Notes under the pieces: model-generated
What the model saw: only the letters and a program-made list of their open reading frames with translations
What the model was told of the DNA's origin: nothing
Database searches by the model: none
In this document: piece by piece, positions 11,768-22,237 of the stretch
Numbering within the stretch: the first letter of the stretch is position 1
How the letters are laid out: each line of letters opens with the position of its first letter
Program-made: the position numbers and the translations under genes
Assembly: GCA_001642005.1 (NCBI GenBank)
Contig: LWCA01000365.1
Coordinates: 1 to 30,267, forward strand
DNA length: 30,267 nt
Source: Intoshia linei
Taxonomy: Eukaryota > Orthonectida > Rhopaluridae
Reading direction: 5' to 3'

Positions 11768-14700
11768 GTAATTTTTTAATTCATCATTGTCATTATTATC
11801 ATTACGTGAAGTGTTCTAATTAGGACCGTGGAGAAGGGGCTAGGGTCATATAACGCGGTTTACAATCATGAGGCCTACTTTTTAAATTTATTAATAGATA
11901 ACGTTGGAAAATTTCTTAAGTATACCAAAATTATCGTACAATAAATTGTTCTATGCTATTTTCAACAGTTATTTTGAATTGTTAGATATTGAAAAAGCCA
12001 TTAAGCAATGAATAGATATCCCATTTTTTTAAAATTTTTTATAGGGCATACTGCTGGTTCTCCACGGCTCTGGTTATAATAACAATCGTTAACTTGTTTA
12101 AGTGCATTTCTTTCATTTTATTTGGAAACTATATTACCGTTTATTATACTAATTTTTATAGTTAGAGTTAGAGTTTAAACTCAACTAAACTCAGCTAATC
12201 TCAGATTCTCGTCGGTAGTATCTAATCGGTACCTGAAAAAATATTACTGCAAAATAAAATACAATACATAAATGAATTGACAAATTTTTTTTTAATTTTT
12301 AAATATTTTTGAATGGATAATAAGTAAATAATAAAAATTTAGTAACAATTTAAGTAAATTAAATTAAATATAATTTTAAACTAATAGTTCCTGTACAATC
12401 TACACGATTTACACGACATTTCCTTTAATCCTATATTAGTATGGTTAATTAATACATATAATGTACTTTTTGTTGAAAGTCATACAATTACCAAAAATTT
12501 AAAACCCACCTAAATGGCGTTTTAAAGTTTTTCATATCCCCCTCTAGATTAGAGCCGAACTTATAGTACCGAGATCCCTCTTAAGGTATCTAGATGAAAT
12601 TTTTGCAGAATCGGGGCATTATTTTTTCAAATTGAGATTTTAAAATTTAAAAAAATTATATTCTTGAATAATACTATTATTATACATTTATTTTGTATGA
12701 TAAATTTAAAATATCAATTTAACACCTTTCAGAGGTAACTAATCTAACTAGGGTTATATGATATTGTGAATAATTTTCAAAAAATTGAAAATTTGTTGAA
12801 ATTTTTCCTGTATACTACCTGGAAAACACTCTATGATCTATGATATTAATTATTTTATTTTATTTTTATTATTGTTCGACATTTTTTTTTCAAAATTGGT
12901 GTTTTAACCCTGAAGGTATCAATTTCTAAGAATAAAATTTATGATAATACATTTCCTGAAAAACTGTATTATAATTTGTATTTTTTTTAAATTCTAGGAA
13001 TTTTAATTTTTTAAATCAACGGTAACACACATATCATATCAATTTTAATATAAGTGAAGATATTAAAATATAACAAAGTATGAAAATATAAAAAAATTGT
13101 TTGTAATTTACACCTCACTGTGGACATTCATATATTTTAAAATTAAATCACTCTATTTTGATGTATAGTACAATATAAAAAGATTTTTAGACCTTTTATT
13201 AACACTAGTGCCACAAAAAGCACAGATGAGGATCGGGTCAGATGAATACTGTAAGATTAATTTTCGAAATTATTATGAAAAAATTTTGCATCATACGAAA
13301 AATTTTTGTACATTAGCAATTAATTTAGAATAGTAGTGACCGTCATAATATCGTCCCGACCTACGTATTCTAAATCTTCTCCACGTTTTTGATTGTCGTC
13401 AACTAAATGATTCTAAATAATTATAATCAAAAACATTCAAATTTTCATCTAAATTTTACATAATACACATATGATAATAAGCTGAATATTTATTTTTTCG
13501 ATCGCAACTTGCGCAAGATCGGCACTACCTTTTTCGGACATTCAGATCACTTTAACTGTTATATCCTTAGCACGTCTTTTTGTATTATAGTATGTGCAAA
13601 CATGTATCAAAATTGTAAAAATGTAATGATTATAACGTTTTCAAGACTATTATGTTTCAACACTGTATCCATGTTAATCGTTACAAATTTTTTTGGTATT
13701 TAACCCTTAATAACTCAGCTTGTAATAATCAAAGTGTTTTTTAGAAAATCACATTTAATAAAAAATTGACTACAAATTGTAGTTGTTTCGAATTTCGAAT
13801 TTTTCCACATTCACTGTTATCTCAAGTTAAGAACGCAGTAAAGTTTCATTACAATTTTTCTATTAAAATTTATTAATTAAATATTAATACCAACAAAAAT
13901 AAATATAATGTAATTTTAATAAATGTTTTTTTAGATTACAAACAATTAGTTTTTCAAAAACTAAACTCCAAGGTCGGAATAAACAATTTTCAAGAAAATT
14001 CTTCAAAATACATGTACGATATGGGTACATTTTCAAAGTACATGAACCCAACAAACCAGGAATCTATATTAAATACTTTAAAAGTTAAAAAAAGTGTTGA
14101 ATCAGAAACAAAGCAAGAATTTTATGATGCCGGAAGCATACTATTAAAAAATAATTCGCCTGTTGGTAGCAATAAAACTCAAATTGTGTAATATATAAAT
14201 TAATTCATAATTTTTCAATTTGTTTTTATCAATTTTTAATAGTTTAATAGTGTATGTTATTTAGACAATAACAATTATCGATACTTTTTAAATTGCAATT
14301 GTAAATTTATACTCAATAATTTACTTTCAATCCATTTTTCAATTATCACATTATTTCATTGTACTTTTAAACATTTAAGCCTTTTAACATTATAATAAAT
14401 AATTTGAAACCAATGAATATAAATCATTATTATAAAAATATAAAAATAATTTATAAATCTAGAGAAAATGAACAATGTGCATCATCAATACATCAGAGTG
14501 AAGACTATAAAGACAAGTCAAATGAAATTTTGAGTGATTCTGAAAATCGACGAAAAAAAAAAACTAGAACAGTTTTTTCCAGAAGTCAAATTTATCAACT
14601 TGAATCAATGTTTGAAGTTAAACGGTACTTGTCCAGTACAGAACGATCTTCGTTGGCAACAAATTTAAGGTTGAGTGAAACTCAAGTTAAAATTTGGTTT

Positions 14701-16609
14701 CAGGTATATTTTTAAATTTATTAATGCATTAATTAAAATTTTACATTTGACATACATTTAAACTTAATAATTATAATTTGAGTTTATATAAGATCAATCA
14801 TGATTAACATAAAATTCAGAAACTAATTAAAAATGAAAATTAATATTTAATGTTTTATAACTACAATAAATGTAAACAAATTTAAAATTTAGATAATAAT
14901 CAATGTCAAAATAAATCACAACTATATAATAATCTTAACAATCTGTATATTCTATTATAACTAACTCTTTGAAATTGAATTATCAAGTAATCGTGTAGGA
15001 TTTATGTTTTATTTTCAATTAATATAAATCATTAAATTATTGCATCCAAATTTGATTTATGACGTGTTTGAATCTATTCAAATTCTTAATTTAACATTAG
15101 AATAATAATATTAGCATAATCATAAAATAATAATATACATATATAATGTATTTAAAATTTTCATTGGCAGTGTCAATATATTGACAAACATGATATATAA
15201 ATATATAAACGTTTTAAAAGTGTTACATTTGATTAACTACTGACTTGTCTCAAACATCAGCTAGCTCATAAAAGAATGAACGTTTTCAGATATATATTTT
15301 TATACATTATAACATATTCAAACATTCAGTACATATTTAAATTTTTTTAAATTTGCTTATAAATTTTTTATGATGGTTATAGGATGAATATGAGCCGAAA
15401 GATCTGTATTTCGAGACATATCTTGAACCCTCGACACAATTTTTGTAAAATGGTGGCGTCATTTTTTCAAATTGAGCATTAAAAAAATTATATTCTTGAA
15501 TATCATGAATGATATTTTGTGTTTTAAATTTTAAATATATAATCAAGAACCTTAGGGATGTTGTTAGGGGCTTTGATAACATGCATAGTTTGTCCAAAAA
15601 ATTTTTCGGCTTATTTTTCAATTTCAAGGCCTCGAATTTTGGATAGATTCGGCTCTATATGGGACAGTCATTTTTCTCAATAAATGGTATACGCACAGTC
15701 ATGCTGTAATATTTTTAGCAATTTGTACTCTATATCAGGCATGCTCAACCCTTTTTCGCTGTGGACCCTTATATGATATTACAAAAAACCTGTGAACCCA
15801 CAAAAAAATTAATAATAATGACAATTTTGAATGAATTCATAATAAAATTAAATAAATCATAAATTCTAAATTTATATTTAATTTTAAATTTTAAAATAAT
15901 TAAATAAAACGGCTGCTCCTAAAATAGAACAATGGAGGTTTCCCAATAAGTTTTTACACTTGTAAATAATTCAATTTAATACCAAAGAATTTACTTTTAC
16001 ATGATGTGCACGTTATATATTAGTATTTCTGAGCCTTTATTTTTTAAAAACGACTTTATGCTACTGAAAATGTCTATAATATGTAATAAATGTATATAAT
16101 TTTCATAGACCCCAAAAAATTGGTTAATAAATTGGTTAACAGATTCTAGGAAACATGGTTCCATGATTAACCAAATTCCGTTATTTGCCAAAATTTTTGA
16201 ATTCCCGATTTTGGCGAATTTTTTAGATAAATTTATTTTAATAGGGGGAACTAAGGTAAAAAAATTTTTATAATAAAAATTACCGCATTATATATGTTTA
16301 AAAATATCAGAATTTAAGGTTCATATTCTTTAATTTTTTAAAATTAAATTGATTTAGAATCGACGTAACAAATGGAAACGGCAATTTGCAGCAGATTTGG
16401 ATGCTGTATCATTAGTAAATTCAACAGTAAACCACAGTACGCCACATAATGCAGTAGCTGTTGCGGCGGCCGCAGCAGCCATGATTGGAAATAATAAATT
16501 GAAAATGGGTTTTCCATTAAATTTATATCAACCAACACCCAATATACCAAAAAATGACCAATTTTCAAATGCGCATTTATTCAACCTCGTGCAAAGAAGG
16601 TATATATAA
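10975..16609 (+). CDS. Hmx: HMX (NKX5)-class homeobox transcription factor, four exons
   Basis: Model: join 10975-11767, 13935-14187, 14463-14703, 16358-16609, giving 512 aa. An in-frame TAA directly precedes the ATG, fixing the start. The homeodomain is residues 380-439 and carries HMX-class signatures: [12 protein letters not shown] at its N-terminus, KRYLSS before helix 2, and [12 protein letters not shown] in helix 3, followed by FAADLDA (vertebrate and fly HMX have LAAELEA). An FSINHIL motif at residues 100-106 fits an EH1-like Groucho co-repressor motif. The rest is low-complexity Asn/Ser/Lys-rich sequence, a His/Asn run at 191-204 and six alanines at 465-470. The factor should act in the nucleus as a sequence-specific DNA-binding protein. 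HMX genes act in sensory organ and neural development in known animals. The homeodomain assignment is firm. The exact N-terminal splice sites are inferred from phase and GT-AG signals. Confidence 0.9.
11545..11586 (+). repeat. His/Asn-coding hexamer repeat within HMX exon 1
   Basis: Repeated AATCAT/AATCAC/AACCAT units encode alternating Asn-His (residues 191-204, with two Gln interruptions). Such histidine-containing runs are common in homeodomain proteins. The repeat may vary in length between individuals. Confidence 0.8.
11821..12072 (+). mobile_element. hAT-like miniature element family A, copy A3 (HMX intron 1)
   Basis: A complete 252-bp copy with imperfect inverted termini TAGGACCGTGGAGA and TCTCCACGGCTCTG. 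Flanks GTTCTAAT (11813-11820) and GTTATAAT (12073-12080) match at 7 of 8 positions, an 8-bp target duplication that places the family in or near the hAT superfamily. It aligns throughout with A4 at 28368-28611. It lies in HMX intron 1, 53 nt after the donor, so it is spliced out. No coding capacity. Confidence 0.8.
12549..12833 (-). mobile_element. Family B copy B3 (reverse orientation, HMX intron 1)
   Basis: Starts TTAGAGCCGAAC and runs through ACCGAGATCCCTCTT and ATGAAATTTTTGCAGAATCG. This is the reverse complement of the right half of B1 and B2, ending in ACTAGGGTTATATGA, which mirrors TCATATAGCCCAAGT. The far end is eroded and its coordinate is approximate. Confidence 0.5.
12834..13934. 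other. Remainder of HMX intron 1
   Basis: AT-rich intron sequence. The part at about 12890-13020 (CCCTGAAGGTATCAAT, then ACTGTATTATAA) resembles segments at 23035-23130 and 27250-27330, so it probably contains another short dispersed repeat. The intron ends in a T-rich tract and TTTTTTTAG at the exon 2 acceptor. No other coding exon is evident. Confidence 0.45.
13935..14187 (+). CDS. Hmx: HMX exon 2
   Basis: An 83-codon open segment preceded by a T-rich tract ending TTTTTTTAG and followed by GTAATA. Only one frame is open (translation begins [10 protein letters not shown]), and it enters in phase 1 and leaves in phase 2, matching both neighbours. The sequence is hydrophilic with no recognised domain. 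It belongs to the poorly conserved region N-terminal to the homeodomain, so its inclusion rests on splice signals and phase. Confidence 0.7.
14463..14703 (+). CDS. Hmx: HMX exon 3, homeodomain residues 1-50
   Basis: Acceptor AATCTAG at 14456-14462, phase 2 entry, donor CAG|GTATAT, phase 0 exit. It encodes an acidic/basic leader (SDSENRR) and homeodomain residues 1-50, with the invariant L16, F20, W48, F49 and Gln50. Gln50, which helps choose the base next to the TAAT-type core, is the last codon of the exon. A longer open frame extends upstream to about 14404, but the in-phase acceptor makes that extension intronic. Confidence 0.9.
15391..15658 (-). mobile_element. Family B copy B5 (reverse orientation, HMX intron 3)
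   Basis: Inverted ends TGAGCCGAA and TTCGGCTCTA bound about 268 bp. The interior (TTTTTGTAAAATGGTGGCGT, then ATTGAGCATTAAAAAAATTA) is the reverse complement of the right half of B1. A 96-codon minus-strand open frame here (15337-15627) is an accident of this element. It is not a gene. Confidence 0.6.
15736..16157. mobile_element. Probable hAT-type element (HMX intron 3), right end uncertain
   Basis: Starts CAGGCATGCTCAACCCT and continues CGCTGTGGACCC, the usual start of hAT elements (CAG, then CTCAACC, then GGACCC). A mirrored TAGACCCCAAAAAATTGG lies near 16105 and TTCTAGGAAACATG ends at 16157, a plausible inverted right end. No matching 8-bp target duplication is visible, so the right boundary is a guess. 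Confidence 0.4.
16244..16256. repeat. Family D terminal motif
   Basis: GGGGGAACTAAGG followed by TA, nearly identical to the right end of the putative Tc1/mariner element at 6631-6642. No partner end is seen nearby, so this is probably a solo or truncated end. Confidence 0.35.
16358..16609 (+). CDS. Hmx: HMX exon 4, homeodomain residues 51-60 and C-terminus
   Basis: Begins at Asn51 of the homeodomain ([10 protein letters not shown]) after acceptor TGATTTAG, in phase 0. Asn51 is the near-invariant adenine-contacting residue. NRRNKWKRQ followed by (F/L)AA(D/E)L(D/E)A is a hallmark of HMX. The rest is 73 residues with an alanine run and a Pro/Asn-rich tail ending at TAA 16607-16609. A GTATAT just before the stop could act as a donor to a further exon, but none is identified. 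Confidence 0.9.
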   Translation, partial: NRRNKWKRQFAADLDAVSLVNSTVNHSTPHNAVAVAAAAAAMIGNNKLKMGFPLNLYQPTPNIPKNDQFSNAHLFNLVQRRYI

Positions 16610-18032
16610 TAATTTATAGAAAAATAATTAATCAAATTGTAAACACAATAATTTGTCCCTAATTTGTAAAATAATATTAAATTGATTGAAATTACTATTG
16701 CAATGTGATGAATTAACATGTTGGAAATTTTAAACATTTTAAATATTTTAATAATTTTATTTATTGTTTACAATTTCATTAAATTTTATGAAATAAATTT
16801 TGATTATTAGATTTAATATAGATAAAGCACCTTATTGACAATATGAATAATAATTTCATAAAATATAGCATTTAAATTCAAAATCATAATTCTTTACTAA
16901 AATTCAACGCCAAATGTTTATTTATGTATTTAGAATGATAATAAATCCTTACACCTAATCTCATGTATTTTATACATATTGTTGTATTCATCAACTATTG
17001 TTAAACATGGCATTACATTTTGTCAAATTTGACAGTTTACTTTGTTGACTTTGCGTAAAATTTCATCGTTTTATAAATTTTTTAATTATTTCAATAAAAT
17101 CAAAATTGAGTATTTTGATGAATTTATTAGCACATTACATAAACACTTTAGGCTATAATGGATTTAATGATGTTTTAACCTATATAATAACAGTACATAA
17201 AGTAATTACCACAATTTGTCAAATTTAGACATTCAATTACAGTTATGAATTTATCAAGATGTGTCTTGATTTACATTTTTAATAGATAATTCAATTCAAA
17301 TTTTACTTTTCAATGACAAATGGACAAGTTGTAATTTTATGGATTAAAAATTAACTTAAGTGGATTAATTTTAAAAAAACACAATTTATACAATCATAAA
17401 GATTAGTAACCGGTTTAATGCACAATTTGAGATAATAATTAAAGTGTCAGAAAGCCAGTTCATGCAAACGACTAACGCATACATTTTTGTTTATATACAA
17501 GTGGATACGCATGTATGCCTATTGTTTAAATCAAAATGTCCTCCCACTCAATTTGCTTCATTTAATCATAATGTTTATTTTAAAATTTTAATGAATATTA
17601 GACTTTAATTTAAAGTGAATAATTAACGTCAAATGTTAATTAGAAACGCAAGATTGTTCAATTGTGCTCAATTATATTCAATTGTTTTGAATATACTCAA
17701 TTTTCAATTTAAATTAACTTTTATAAACGCAATGTTTCAATTCTATTATTGTGATTCAATGAATTTGATCAATGGTTTTCTTTTATGTTCGCATAAAATT
17801 AAATTTTTTAGTATTTGTATTCAATATAATAAAGTTTTCAAGTATATGTATTTAATAAATACTATTTATATGTTTATATTATAATAAAAGTTTACTTAAT
17901 TAACCCTTTCGTGATGAATATATTTCAATATTATAATTTTTCGTAAATAAATAAATTATAAATAAAAATAAATAAAAAGTTTTATAAGGGACTCTTAAAA
18001 AATTTAAAAAACATTTATTTGAACAGAAACAG
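16610..18032. other. Spacer between HMX and the minus-strand gene
   Basis: AT-rich, no recognised gene. Likely holds the HMX 3' UTR. An AATAAA occurs at about 16792-16797, but such hexamers are frequent here by chance. Open frames such as 17633-17884 have low-complexity hydrophobic translations and no splice logic. Confidence 0.5.
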
Positions 18033-18062
18033 CTCGAAGAGGGGTCCCGTAGATTCAGCCTG
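18033..18062 (+). mobile_element. Fragment of family B right end
   Basis: CTCGAAGAGGGGTCCCGTAG followed by ATTCAG resembles the right terminal region of B1 (GAAGAGGGGTCTCGCGTACG). Short and truncated. Confidence 0.3.
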
Positions 18063-18596
18063 GCCATCGATATTTACAATTCTTGGTTTTTATTTTCAAT
18101 ATAATTTAACGTTTTGGAAATTAAAAAATTTTGGTTGATAAAATATTAAAATTTGTTTTTACGGAAAGATTTCTTAATGCAAATTTCTCAGGTTGAAATT
18201 TTTTAACATAAATAAATTAAACAAAAGTATCTTTGAATTTACTTTATTTTAAAATCTAAGAGTTTAACTAATTTTTCAATTAAACGTTAAAACACCATTA
18301 AATATACACTAACATAAGATAAAGATAAACATATAGTAATATACAATAGTAGATTATGCGAACCACCTTTTGAAAATAATGGAAGAATTCATTTTTTTCG
18401 TTTTAATTAATATACATGTATTTCGCAATATCTAATAAAAATTTTGTATCAAAGTGAATATTTATATATGACCGTAAGATTTATCAAATTGTACCCAACC
18501 TACAAAAGGTTGGCGAAATGTGACAACACAAACAAAATTAAAAAATTAATTTTAATATAGCGAAAATACAAAGTATACAAGATGAGTATTTAAAAA

Positions 18597-18730
18597 TTAT
18601 TCATTAAGAAAAATTTGTATTATCTTTTGTATTTCGCTAATTCGATTGAGATAATTATCCTTCATTTTTGAGTTACGCACGGTAATAGATTTCAAAACAT
18701 TTCGTAGTTTTTTCTGATATGTAATTTTTA
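18597..18730 (-). CDS. Unknown gene, last exon
   Basis: Acceptor ATATTTAG, phase 1 entry, 43 residues to TAA at 18597-18599. The translation (KITYQKKLRNVLKSITVRNS onward) is helix-forming with heptad-like spacing of Leu/Ile/Val, consistent with a short C-terminal coiled coil. A longer same-frame open stretch extends upstream to 18887 but its translation there is hydrophobic low-complexity intron sequence. Confidence 0.7.
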
Positions 18731-20598
18731 CTAAATATAATACATGAATCATTATCATACATTTATATTGTATATATAATAAAATAACTAAACTAAAGTA
18801 AAACTTAATAACTTGATACTGGAAGACAATAAAATGAAAATAATTAAAAAATAATTTTTTTAACATTTTATAACATTTTGTATACATTTTAATTTATTTA
18901 TAATTACCATTGTATTTGTTATTGACTTTCAGTATATAAATAATGACAAATTTTTACTCAGAAACGACCAACGATACGTTATGTTATATAACTTGACGAA
19001 TTTTTTTGGGTATATCCGTATATAACAACCGTTATATATGTATTGATTGGGTTTATATGTTTGTAAAAAAATTAAACATAAATATTAATTTAAATTTAAT
19101 ATATAATCAGTTCTGCATAATCTAAATATCTTAGAATTCAAACATTGGGATTTAAACAAATTATAATATATTTTAGTTTACAGTTATTTTTATTTTTATT
19201 GGTGAATTTTTGATATTTATTACATTGTTGTCAGATGTTGGGAATTTATCCCACAGCCAAGACAATTGCTACATTATTATTTCAAAAATCCCACTTTTAT
19301 TCCACCATAATTAAAATTAAAATTTAATAAAAAATACAATTTCAAACCATCAACAAAAAATTAAATATATTACCGATAATATACCTACAATGGACGATAA
19401 ATTATCTATATTTTTTTGAAAAACTCGATTTTATTAACCTTATCAGAAATTCCAATTAATTAAACCCCAACATAAAAAGCCAATTTTACCAATTCAATAC
19501 TTAAAGGAAATATCTTCTTTTTTCAATATTTTTTTGAAAAATCTGATATTACTAAATATTATGAGCAACAATTTCCTAATGGAAAAATCTTATTAGAAAA
19601 AACATTTTATTTTTTGATAAATGTTTTATATTTAATGTATTCATTGGGGTCCAAAAAAATAATATTTTGAAATGGTGGTCCATGCACTATTTGAATCGGG
19701 AACACTGCATTAAATGTAATTAAAATTTTTTAATTGATTTTATATCAATTTTATTACTTCACCAAGTTAATAAGGACTGACAGTAACATTGTTAAACTTA
19801 ACATAAAAAAACTTACTTTTTTTAAGTCGAATGATTATTTGATTTCTTTCAATTTCCGTCATTATTTCATATAATTCATTGTAATCAATATATTCAAATT
19901 CATAATTTTGATTATTTCCACCTTGCTTTGAAAAATCAATGCTACTAAATTAAACTAAAGAAACATCCTAATATAAAATTACATTTCTTTATTAAAATTA
20001 TCCAGACAAAATGCGACGAGATTGTTATCAAGAGTAGTATCATTAGATTTAGGTAAAAATTTGCGTTTAGTGTAACTATTTCGATATTTTTTTTTGTTTG
20101 ATTTGAGAGTTGAAATAGGCTAAAGATAACAGTATATAATGGCATCATAAAAAATGTTTAAATAACCTTGGATTTAAGAATAGACCCACTAACATATGGT
20201 AGTTTCTTGTCTTTGTTTATATTTACAACAGGAATGGGTTCTTCATTATGTACAAAAACACGAACAGTACGTGGAGTAGGTGGAGAAAGAAGTTTTTCAT
20301 TCTAAAATATTAAATGATCAGGATATAAAAATAATAACCGAGTTGGGCATAGTTATATTTGGTACAAATCTGCTATAACTTTTGGTATTTTCGACATAAG
20401 GGCATACGGATCCTATTAGAGAAATCATTAGATTATGCAGTGTCACAATGTAAGTAAAGTAATCATTTAAAGGTTATATAAATTACTTCGTTTATAGCTT
20501 AGTTGCCTTTTTAAGTTGCATTTTTCCGTACTGATAACAGAAGACAGACTGAGCAAATCAAAATCCGTGATAAACTTTTCATTGAATACTTGGTACAT
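18597..20598 (-). CDS. Unknown six-exon gene, 239 aa
   Basis: Model on the minus strand: 20598-20487, 20412-20339, 20301-20167, 20119-19983, 19944-19817, 18730-18597. Exon lengths are 112, 74, 135, 137, 128 and 134 nt, total 720. All five junctions have GT-AG ends and agree in phase (1, 0, 0, 2, 1), with one open frame from ATG to TAA and an in-frame TAA 5' of the ATG. The internal introns are 74, 37, 47, 38 and 1,086 nt. The protein is basic and mostly polar: a Ser/Lys-rich start, a conserved-looking middle (PPTPRTVRVFVHNEEPIPVV at residues 69-88), a Lys/Arg-rich stretch, an acidic EFEYIDYNELYEIMTEIERN segment and a C-terminus likely to form a coiled coil. No signal peptide or membrane span. 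I do not recognise the family and assign no function. Confidence 0.75.
19180..19707. mobile_element. hAT-type element in intron 5 of the unknown gene, left end unresolved
   Basis: The right end reads GAATCGGGAACACTG, whose reverse complement (CAGTGTTCCCGATTC) resembles the left end of the element at 22704 (CGGTGGTTCCCGATTC). A block at 19190-19250 (GAATTTTTGATATTTATTAC, then CAGATGTTGGGAATT) matches 22825-22875 of that element. I cannot find the left terminus or a target duplication. Confidence 0.4.
19817..19944 (-). CDS. Unknown gene, exon 5
   Basis: 128 nt between TTTAATTTAG and a strong donor GTAAGT. Encodes the acidic segment with EYIDYNELYEIMTEIERN. Phase 2 entry (the split codon reads Ile) and phase 1 exit. 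Confidence 0.75.
19983..20119 (-). CDS. Unknown gene, exon 4
   Basis: 45 codons plus two bases between TATCTTTAG and AAT|GTAATT. Starts with a basic Lys/Asn/Tyr-rich segment (LKSNKKKYRNSYTKRK) and ends DNNLVAFCLDNFNKE. It overlaps a different minus-strand open frame (19945-20148) that is not supported by the splice sites. Confidence 0.7.
20167..20301 (-). CDS. Unknown gene, exon 3
   Basis: Exactly 45 codons between acceptor ATATTTTAG and donor AAG|GTTATT. It contains the most protein-like part of the gene, with a Pro-rich SPPTPRTVR followed by alternating hydrophobic residues (VRVFVHNEEPIPVVNI) that suggest beta strands. GC content is visibly higher than in the flanking introns. Confidence 0.75.
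20339..20412 (-). CDS. Unknown gene, exon 2
   Basis: A 74-nt exon with acceptor CTCTAATAG and donor TCG|GTTATT. Phase 1 entry and phase 0 exit, encoding a split Arg and 24 residues (SVCPYVENTKSYSRFVPNIT onward). Far too short to be seen as an isolated open frame. Supported by phase on both sides. Confidence 0.65.
20487..20598 (-). CDS. Unknown gene, exon 1 with start codon
   Basis: The first exon encodes 37 residues (MYQVFNEKFITDFDLLSLSS onward) plus one base. An in-frame TAA lies 15 bases upstream of the ATG. Donor A|GTAATT. If this ATG is not the start, the same frame could open from an acceptor at CCAAG, 5 bases into the exon. Confidence 0.6.
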
Positions 20599-21342
20599 TA
20601 GTATTAAATATTAACTATTGCGTCAAAATTAAGTTGATACTTTTCACTTTTCAATATAATGAATATCGCTTGTATACTTAGCACAATTGCAAGTTTTCCA
20701 TAAAAGTTAATATAATTGTTTGCATAGATGTTTTAGTACCAATATCTTTAAACAAATAATTGTAGATACCACGAATTAATGTAATTATACCAAGCTTCTT
20801 TAAAAGGAAACATCAATTGTTTCTGTCAAATTAGTATTATTTTTTCCAATTTATCACACTTCCCAGAATGATGAAATTTGGATATTCAAATACATATTGC
20901 AATGTACATTAATTCTCAATTCGTGTTTATACATTTAAATTCATTTAATTATTATCAATTTATAAATGGGTGTAAATCTAAAATACAATATATACATATA
21001 CAATAAATAAGTCATAAAAGTTCAAATACAAAAATACAAAATTTATGTGAAAATATCCTTTTGAGTTGACAATGTCAACTTTCCTTAAGTTAAGTTTTAC
21101 TCTATTACCAAGTTTTATGTATAACTTCTTCTTAAGCTATTTTGTATAACTCATCCTAAAAATAAGTAGCACTCAATTTTTTAACTTTTATTTACGTAAA
21201 ATTACATGCATACCTGTATATTTCGATGCATCCACGTATATTCAAAAAACTGGCGCTTAATTTTAAAAAAGAATTAACGGACTTTTTTAAATTAAATTTT
21301 AAATTCTTTTAAATTTTAACAAAAAATTTTATTAATCTAAAT
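20599..21342. other. Spacer upstream of the minus-strand gene
   Basis: AT-rich, with the likely promoter of the minus-strand gene somewhere in its left part. No motif can be singled out, and no coding or repeat structure is recognised. Confidence 0.45.
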
Positions 21343-21766
21343 CAGGGCTATCCAAAGCGTGTCCCGCGGGCCGCATGCGGCCCTCGATATTGTTTACTAA
21401 TATATTTTTAAAACATTGATTTACAGAAATATAATAATTACATTATCTATCATTAATTTAAATTTTTTTAAAATAATTACGTTTTTCTGTATTAATTATT
21501 CTCAACTTCCTACTTTTTGTACTTTACTATAATAATTCTAACTTTTTGGCCTTTTGTATTATTATAACTTTATACATTATTTATTATATTTTGAATTGAC
21601 TTAATATTCATAGCTTGATACTTGTAGTAATTTTCTCATTAATCTGTGAAATTTTGACTTTTTGGATTTATATTTGCCCATCAACTATATTTTTTAATGT
21701 TGCGGCCTGCGAAATTAGTAAAATTTATTTTGTGGCCCTCACCCGCTATTTGTTTAAAATACCCTG
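21343..21766. mobile_element. hAT-type non-autonomous element with perfect target duplication
   Basis: A 424-bp element starting CAGGGCTATCCAAAGCG and ending AAAATACCCTG, flanked by perfect 8-bp direct repeats ATCTAAAT (21335-21342 and 21767-21774). CAGGG/CCCTG termini and 8-bp duplications define hAT. The subterminal GCGGGCCGCATGCGGCCC is a motif seen in many animal hAT elements. A mirrored TGCGGCCTGCGAAATTAG lies near the right end. No transposase, so it depends on an autonomous relative. The intact duplication suggests relative youth. Confidence 0.88.
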
Positions 21767-22237
21767 ATCTAAATAATGAAATATTTCACTCGTGTGAGCA
21801 TAAAAGGTATGCAGTTCTCGTCTATATTTATTCTCCAAAGAGTAATTTGTAAGTTTATTAAAAAAAATTAAAATGTTGATATTATTTTTTAAACACCCTT
21901 TTGGCCATGTTGGAAACCTCAGTGAACTCACTATCAATAAGAAATATTTTTAAATAAAATATGTATTATTTTTAATATGATAACTTATCAGTGATAACAA
22001 TAACAATCATGATGGCTATAAATATTTTTACCGAAAAGTGGGTCTAACATGAAAAGATTCATGTTGTCTGATTTAAAAATTCTATGCTAATATTAATTAC
22101 ATTACATTAAAATACGTGTGTCAATATTTAGAATGCGCAATATATGTAAATATCAGTCATCTGCAGTAATTATGTACATGCAGTACATGCAATGTACTAT
22201 GTAGTAAAAAACATGCAGAACCTGCATTGCAGGTTGA

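Noticed and set aside
15337-15627. 96-codon minus-strand open frame
   Set aside because: Falls almost entirely within family-B copy B5 inside an HMX intron.
17633-17884. 83-codon plus-strand open frame
   Set aside because: Low-complexity hydrophobic translation of AT-rich DNA. No start context, domain or homologous look.
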